The notes below the pieces were generated by a model. That model was not told the DNA's origin, made no database searches, and worked only from the letters and a program-made list of their open reading frames with translations. Positions 59,269 through 64,000 of a stretch of DNA of 64,000 bases are shown piece after piece. The stretch is taken from assembly GCA_964447405.1 (NCBI GenBank), contig CAYUSP010000003.1, positions 682,001-746,000 of the forward strand. Direction: 5' to 3'. The position numbers and the translations under genes are program-made. Numbering within the stretch: position 1 is the stretch's first letter; each line of letters starts with the position of its first letter. The DNA comes from JALNZF01 sp964447405 (GTDB lineage: Bacteria > Nitrospirota > UBA9217).

Positions 59269-59760
59269 TCATTTCACGGGGACGAGGACGATATCGAACG
59301 TCCCTTTCCGGCTCCCCTCTTCGCGATACTGCTGCGTCATCAGGATATCGAATCCCGGGGCCGAGACCCGGAGATGAATGTGCGGCGGCCTGCCCGAGTA
59401 CGGCGGCGGGACATGGCTCTCAAACCGGTATGCGCCTTTCCCGTCGGCAATGACCGTTGCGCGATAGGCGTCGCCATATCCGCCGTCCGGCCCGGCAAGC
59501 CACAGTTCGATGACCGCACCTTTGATCGGAGCGCAGTCCTTCGCCGAGCGGACCATGCCCTCGAGGACATACCCTTTCCCCACGCTTGCGCGCACCGGCG
59601 AGCCAGGCTCGTAATACGGACCGAGAGCATCGGGTTCCGTCGGCCTACAGGAGCCCGCATTCGCATCGAGCTGCAAGAGCAGCAGGAGTACGGCCGACAG
59701 AAAGGGCCGTAAGCCACGTCTTCTCATGGCATCCTCGGCATTGCCCGGTGTTGTCTTCAT
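59269..59760 (-). CDS. Exported intradiol-dioxygenase-like protein
   Basis: 163 residues. An N-terminal hydrophobic segment (about 17-36) suggests export. The body matches the intradiol ring-cleavage dioxygenase core: LGPYY, the metal-ligand Tyr region AYRATVIADGKGAYRF, and RPPHIHLRV with the two His ligands. It lacks the helical dimerisation domain of catechol dioxygenases. Secreted members of this small type exist, and their substrates are mostly unknown. Confidence 0.82.
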   Translation of the reverse strand: MKTTPGNAEDAMRRRGLRPFLSAVLLLLLQLDANAGSCRPTEPDALGPYYEPGSPVRASVGKGYVLEGMVRSAKDCAPIKGAVIELWLAGPDGGYGDAYRATVIADGKGAYRFESHVPPPYSGRPPHIHLRVSAPGFDILMTQQYREEGSRKGTFDIVLVPVK

Positions 59761-59778
59761 GCTCGATCCTGTGACGAA

Positions 59779-60240
59779 TCATTTCTTTCCGAACTTCTCT
59801 TTCCAGATGACATCCGCCTTCTTGATGTGGCCGGGAATGTCCCTGCTCCATTTCCCATATGCCTCCTGGCTGCAGTTCAGGTACAGCTTCCCGTCCACGA
59901 TCTTCCAGACCTCCGGGTCCGTTATCGCCAGCCGGGACTCGGTCATAGCCCAGGCACAATACCCGTCATACTGAGGGGCGTACTTCTCCGGACTTGCCGC
60001 GAACAGGTCCCGGTTCTCCTTGGTCGAGAAATGCCAGGTCATATCATGCCAGGGGAATGTGAATGACCCGCTGCCTTTCATTGCCTTGCCGGCTTTGAAA
60101 TAAGCCACGGCGTCATATCCCTTGATCGCAACCTCATTCTGCGGCGACGCCGAAGCAGGAGAGCCTCCCAATCGGATAAGCAGCAGGAAGAGACCAGCGA
60201 TGAACATCAAATACCCATAAGTCGTTCTTCTTGATCTCAT
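59779..60240 (-). CDS. Exported YHS-domain protein
   Basis: 153 residues from ATG 60240, placed 9 bases after GGAGG (ATG 60246 is too close to it). A signal or anchor helix (about 10-30) precedes a YHS domain with GYDAVAYFKAGKAMKGS and YDGYCAWAMTESRLAI. YHS domains are linked with metal binding or transfer; this exported kind (often annotated YHS domain-containing protein) has no defined role. It starts upstream of the dioxygenase-like gene with an 18-base gap, suggesting one transcript. Confidence 0.85.
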   Translation of the reverse strand: MRSRRTTYGYLMFIAGLFLLLIRLGGSPASASPQNEVAIKGYDAVAYFKAGKAMKGSGSFTFPWHDMTWHFSTKENRDLFAASPEKYAPQYDGYCAWAMTESRLAITDPEVWKIVDGKLYLNCSQEAYGKWSRDIPGHIKKADVIWKEKFGKK

Positions 60241-60303
60241 ATGCATGCACCTCCCTCATATTATTATCGATGAGCCACCCCTCTTCTCATTTTATCATTT
60301 TTT

Positions 60304-60525
60304 TCACTGGGCCCCGTGCCTGGCTACCGCAGCCTTCACCCGGCGCAGGAGCCTGCGGGCCCAGATGAACTCCGTCCCAAGGACAGCGAGACCGATTGGT
60401 ATCACCACGACCGCAGGCCCGGGGAGAACGATCATCGCCACTCCGGCCAGAAGGATCGTCGCACCTACTACGAGAACGATCAGCCTCCGGGCATGCCTCA
60501 CCGCTCTGTTCAGGACATCATTCAT
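60304..60525 (-). CDS. PGPGW-type small membrane protein
   Basis: 73 residues from ATG 60525. Two close hydrophobic helices flank VLPGPAVVVIPIGLAVLGTEF, followed by the basic tail WARRLLRRVKAAV, the layout of the PGPGW transmembrane family. Function unknown. The ribosome site is weak and longer in-frame starts upstream show no likeness to the family. Confidence 0.72.
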   Translation of the reverse strand: MNDVLNRAVRHARRLIVLVVGATILLAGVAMIVLPGPAVVVIPIGLAVLGTEFIWARRLLRRVKAAVARHGAQ

Positions 60526-60616
60526 GGCATCGCCGCCATATCCCCGTCCAGAGCATGCCCTGCACAAGAACAGCTCGCAGTTTGCCCGGACCATTGGATG
60601 CGACTGCTGGAAACAC

Positions 60617-61015
60617 TTACTTCTCTCTCCGGTAACAGTATCTTGCAGCCGCAAGCGCCAGGATGATGGCCGCAATGCCCACCAGCGTCATGCCCGCGAG
60701 CTCCTTCACATCCAGGGTAATGACCTTGCGCGCGATGGCGATCATGGCCACGGTCAGGACCACCTCGAAGTGCACTACATTATCCTTGAGATAGGCCTTG
60801 ATCGTCTCGAGCAGCTCCACGCCGATCAACACCAGCAAAAACAGCCCGAAGATGTCCAGCAGCTCATCGATCTCGAGCAGGAGGACCGGCGGAGTGATGA
60901 TGTCCTTGATGATGATCCATCCCAGCTCGATGGTCGCCAGCAGAACGACGACGGCCATCAATATGACCAGCGTGGCCGTTACCGCCTTTTCGAACTTCTT
61001 CAGCAGATCAAGCAT
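60617..61015 (-). CDS. PsiE-like membrane protein
   Basis: 132 residues from ATG 61015, with GGAGG 4 bases upstream and an 8-base overlap with the P-type ATPase gene. Four hydrophobic helices, with LIGVELLETIKAYL and HFEVVLTVAMIAIARKVI typical of the phosphate-starvation-inducible PsiE family. The function of PsiE is unknown. The overlap indicates joint translation with the ATPase. Confidence 0.85.
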   Translation of the reverse strand: MLDLLKKFEKAVTATLVILMAVVVLLATIELGWIIIKDIITPPVLLLEIDELLDIFGLFLLVLIGVELLETIKAYLKDNVVHFEVVLTVAMIAIARKVITLDVKELAGMTLVGIAAIILALAAARYCYRREK

Positions 61016-63701
61016 GTTCCCTCCTTCGGCGCAGCCATTTGTCGATCTCGACGACAAAAACGACGGTAAGTGAAAGCAGACATACCCGGCCCCACTCCTG
61101 AACCGTGAGCGGCTCGGTCTTGAAGACCCACTGCAGCGCCGGCACGTAGATGAACGCGAGCTGCGCCAGGACAGACGCTGCGATGGCGAAGAGCAGCAGC
61201 GGATTGCTCAGCAGGCCGATCCGGAACACCGACAGCGTCTCGGACCGGCTGTTCCAGGTCTGGAAGAACTGGAAGAAAACCATGGTGGTCACGGCGATGG
61301 TCCGCGCCTGCTCGAGGTGCTCGCCGATGGCGAGGGCGTGGTGGAAGCTGTACACGACGCCGGCGGCGATGAGCGCTCCGACCAGCACGGTGCGCTGCAC
61401 CAGCACGGCAGACATCACTCCCTCCTTCGGGTCACGCGGCGGCCGCAGGACGACGCCCGGCTCACCCGGCTCGAAGGTGAGCGCCAGCACCTGGAGCCCG
61501 TTCGTCACGAGGTTGATCCAGAGCAGCTGCGACGGCGTGTACGGCATGGGAAGCCCCAGCGCGATCGTGCCGATGATCGACAGGATCGCGGCGACGCCCG
61601 TAGGGATCAGGAAGAAGACGACCTTCCGTATGTTGTCGAACACGATCCGGCCTTCCTCGACCGCCGCGAAGATCGTGGCGAAGTTGTCGTCAATGATTAC
61701 CATGTCCGACGCCTCCTTGGCAACATCCGTTCCGGTACGGCCCATGGCGATCCCGATATGCGCGGCCTTGAGCGCCGGCGCGTCGTTCACGCCGTCTCCC
61801 GTCATGGCCACGATCTCGCCGTGCCGGATGAGCTGCCGGGCGATGCGCAGCTTGTGGTGCGGCGCCACGCGGGCAAAGATCGACACGGTCCTGACCTTCT
61901 CGAACAGCTCGTCGTCGCCCATCTCCTCGAGCTCCCTGCCCGTGAGCGCTGCACCGGTGCCGTCCCCGATGCCGATCATCCTCCCGATGGCGCCGGCGGT
62001 GGTGGCGTGGTCGCCGGTGATCATGACAACGCGGATGCCCGCCTTCCGGCAGCCCTTCACCGCGTCCATAGCCTCGGGCCGCGGTGGATCGATCATGCCC
62101 TGGAGACCCGTAAGCGTGAGATCACCCTCCACGTGCCCGTGCGTGAGCTCTTCGAGGTCCGGCGGCGCCTCCTTGTAGGCCATGGCCAGGACACGCATGC
62201 CCTCGGACGCGAACCGATGCGCTGCGTTGAGGAGCTCCTTCGCCCGGAGCGCACCGGTCAGGTGGCAGGACGTGCAGAGGTCGATGACACGCTCGGGGCC
62301 GCCCTTGACGAAGATGTACTTCCTGCCGTCGTGTCGGTGCAGCGTCGCCATGTAGCCCCGGTCGGACTCGAAAGGCACCATCGAGACGAGCGGCCAGTCC
62401 CGCTTCTCGTCCTCGGGGCGGAGGCCCGCCTTCATGGCAGAGACGATGAGCGCCCCCTCGGTCGGGTCGCCGTCGACGCGGTACGTGCCGTCCTCCTCGT
62501 AGACCTCTGATTCGTTGCAGAGCAGGCCGATCCGCAGGTTCAGGAACAGGTCCTTTCGTTCCTGCTCCGTGATGGGAAGCCACCCGTGCAGGACCTCGCC
62601 GCCAGGGTCATACCCGGTCCCGGTCACTTCGAAGACGTGCTGGCCGTCGTGGACCACCTTGACGGTCATCTCGTTCTTCGTGAGCGTGCCGGTCTTGTCG
62701 GTGCAGATGACGGTCGTGCTGCCAAGGGTCTCGACAGCCGGCAGCTTCCGGACGATGGCGTTCCGGCGCGCCATGTTCCGGACGCCCAGGGCGAGCGCGA
62801 TGGTCAGCACCGCCGGAAGGCCCTCGGGGATGGTGGCGACGGCCGCGGCCACGGCAGTCATGAACATGTCCTTGACCGTTTCGCCGACCAGCAACCCGAT
62901 GCCGAAGAGAAGGCACGATGCCGACAGTACCACGTACCCGATCATGGCCGAGAAGCGGTGGAACTTCTGCTGCAGCGGCGCCGGTGCTGTTTCCGCTTCC
63001 CGAATCTCGCGGGCGATGCTGCCGAGGACGGAGCGCGCGCCCGTGGCGACCACGACGCCGCGGCCGCGGCCGTTCACGACGACCGTGCCCAGGAAGGCCA
63101 TGTTCCGCTGGTCCCCGGGCGGCAGGTTCGGTTCGGCAATGGCTGACACGGTCTTCTGCGCGGGCAGCGACTCGCCGGTCAGCATGGACTCGTCGGTCTT
63201 GAGCTCCAGCGCCTTCACGAGCCGGATGTCCGCCGGCACCTTGACGCCCGAGGCGAGCAGGACGATGTCGCCTGGCACCAGTTCCGCACTGTCGATCTCG
63301 TGCTCCCTGCCGTCCCTGACCACCCGCGCCTTCGGCACCACCAGCTTCTTGAGTGCCCGGACGCTCTCCTCGGCCCGGTATTCCTGGAAGAAGCCGATCG
63401 CCGCGTTCAGGACCACGACCGTCAGAATGACGCCCGAGTCCACGACCTCCTCGAGCAGGGCGGTCACCACAGCGGCGATGAGAAGGATGTAGATCAAGGG
63501 GCTCGTGAACTGACCCGCAAGGATCCGGAGCTTGCTGATCCGGTCCTCCTCACCGAGGCGGTTCAGGCCGTGCTCGATCAGCCGTTCGTGGACCTTTGAC
63601 GACGACAGTCCCTGGTCCGACGTCGCGAGAGCATGCAGCACATCACTGCTTTCCTGCTGATAAGGCCGAAGATCGGATCGTTCAGGTGTCGTTGGTGACA
63701 T
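61008..63701 (-). CDS. P-type cation-transporting ATPase (type II, calcium-pump-like)
   Basis: 897 residues from ATG 63701 (GGGAG site). Order: cation-ATPase N-terminal domain, actuator with LTGES (about 180), membrane helix 4 with IPEGLPA (the PEGL ion-binding motif of Ca2+-type pumps), phosphorylation site CTDKTGTLTK (about 335), nucleotide domain, MITGDH and MTGDGVNDAP hinge, and a C-terminal block of helices. It pumps cations using ATP. The ion could be Ca2+, Mn2+ or another; the motifs do not settle it. GC-rich coding sequence. Confidence 0.93.
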   Translation of the reverse strand: MSPTTPERSDLRPYQQESSDVLHALATSDQGLSSSKVHERLIEHGLNRLGEEDRISKLRILAGQFTSPLIYILLIAAVVTALLEEVVDSGVILTVVVLNAAIGFFQEYRAEESVRALKKLVVPKARVVRDGREHEIDSAELVPGDIVLLASGVKVPADIRLVKALELKTDESMLTGESLPAQKTVSAIAEPNLPPGDQRNMAFLGTVVVNGRGRGVVVATGARSVLGSIAREIREAETAPAPLQQKFHRFSAMIGYVVLSASCLLFGIGLLVGETVKDMFMTAVAAAVATIPEGLPAVLTIALALGVRNMARRNAIVRKLPAVETLGSTTVICTDKTGTLTKNEMTVKVVHDGQHVFEVTGTGYDPGGEVLHGWLPITEQERKDLFLNLRIGLLCNESEVYEEDGTYRVDGDPTEGALIVSAMKAGLRPEDEKRDWPLVSMVPFESDRGYMATLHRHDGRKYIFVKGGPERVIDLCTSCHLTGALRAKELLNAAHRFASEGMRVLAMAYKEAPPDLEELTHGHVEGDLTLTGLQGMIDPPRPEAMDAVKGCRKAGIRVVMITGDHATTAGAIGRMIGIGDGTGAALTGRELEEMGDDELFEKVRTVSIFARVAPHHKLRIARQLIRHGEIVAMTGDGVNDAPALKAAHIGIAMGRTGTDVAKEASDMVIIDDNFATIFAAVEEGRIVFDNIRKVVFFLIPTGVAAILSIIGTIALGLPMPYTPSQLLWINLVTNGLQVLALTFEPGEPGVVLRPPRDPKEGVMSAVLVQRTVLVGALIAAGVVYSFHHALAIGEHLEQARTIAVTTMVFFQFFQTWNSRSETLSVFRIGLLSNPLLLFAIAASVLAQLAFIYVPALQWVFKTEPLTVQEWGRVCLLSLTVVFVVEIDKWLRRRREHA

Positions 63702-63754
63702 GGCGTCTCCCGTGGTGCAGCTGCGGAGCAAAGCACATACGTTAGCAAGTAGCG

Positions 63755-64000
63755 TTAAAAGCGTATCTCCATACCTGCCACTGCATAGTGAAACAGCGAG
63801 AATGTATATACTTCGCTATTGTCGGCACCGCCTTCCAGCACGCGGTAGCCGGCAAAGAATCTGGTCGAGCCGCTGACGTCATACATCATCGCGAAAAATA
63901 CGTCCTCGGCCCTGCCTTGTGTCGAGCCGAGCGCGTCGCCGGCAACGCGGAACGTCCAGGGCTTCGTGAACCGCCAGTCAATAAGGAAATTGATCAGCGG
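63755..64000 (-). CDS. C-terminal end of an outer-membrane beta-barrel protein, partial
   Basis: The last 81 codons of a minus-strand gene that begins beyond the window. Strands such as FFAMMYDVSGSTRFFAGYRV and VYTFSLFHYAVAGMEIRF alternate in the barrel manner, and the final Phe is the BAM recognition residue. It may be a porin or phosphate-selective-type barrel; the remainder is needed to tell. It is 53 bases upstream of the ATPase start. Confidence 0.72.
   Translation of the reverse strand, partial: PLINFLIDWRFTKPWTFRVAGDALGSTQGRAEDVFFAMMYDVSGSTRFFAGYRVLEGGADNSEVYTFSLFHYAVAGMEIRF

Noticed and set aside
61317..62510. Long plus-strand reading frame opposite the P-type ATPase
   Set aside because: Antisense shadow, rich in Arg/His/Asp as expected from the complement of the ATPase codons.

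Overview
The window is a stretch of a Gram-negative bacterial chromosome. It carries a complete outer-membrane type II secretion (T2SS) operon, several outer-membrane beta-barrel proteins, c-type cytochromes, sigma54-dependent response regulators and the futalosine route to menaquinone. This mix, together with GxxExxY and four-helix-bundle (S23-type) cassette genes and many long intergenic word repeats, fits Nitrospirota or a Desulfobacterota-like lineage. The assignment is an inference; no rRNA gene is present to settle it. No tRNA, rRNA, CRISPR array, transposase or phage gene was seen.

Layout. 1-5.1 kb: end of a receiver-domain protein, a sigma54 response regulator/histidine kinase pair, and an outer-membrane protein. 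5.4-17.5 kb: gspC-D-E-F-G-H-I-J-K-L-M-N on the minus strand behind a consensus sigma70 promoter, with short repeat elements at most gene junctions and a GxxExxY gene between gspL and gspM. 17.5-22 kb: a glutamine amidotransferase, a small DUF4177-like gene, and a cell-wall recycling pair (NamZ-like muramidase and a MurU-AmgK fusion). 22-30 kb: a second GxxExxY cassette, a CCA/poly(A) polymerase family enzyme, aroB-aroK-aroC on minus, and a PPC-domain gene with mqnB-mqnD on plus, so that chorismate supply sits opposite chorismate use. 30-36 kb: LemA and an M48 protease, a MoaD-MoaE fusion, CcdA with a cysteine-rich MerR regulator, then fchA and folD. 36-49 kb: a porin, a small membrane protein, an S23-type cassette, and a signalling cluster with three histidine kinases, a PhnD-like lipoprotein, an HD-GYP regulator and a sigma54 regulator. 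49-52.5 kb: a nitrilase-family amidase and secA. 52.5-64 kb: katG, a CFA-synthase-like gene broken by an amber codon, two cytochromes c, several small membrane or exported proteins, a P-type cation ATPase and the end of an outer-membrane protein; this part looks more GC-rich by eye.

Most notable observations. (1) Repeat elements built from 7- to 10-base words recur at gene boundaries throughout. Many form inverted pairs. Some enclose nothing; three enclose exactly one small gene (two GxxExxY nuclease-fold genes and one S23-type gene). They tend to abut stop codons, and within the T2SS operon some are translated as pseudopilin leader extensions. I regard this as the best candidate for an undescribed mobile-cassette system. 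(2) FolD has lost two of its three cyclohydrolase catalytic residues, and the separate cyclohydrolase FchA lies directly upstream. (3) A heme-c-type sensor kinase has Tyr in place of the phospho-accepting His. (4) A run of nine C at a kinase/regulator junction would fuse the two proteins on a one-base slip. (5) Three genes appear to be transcribed without a leader.
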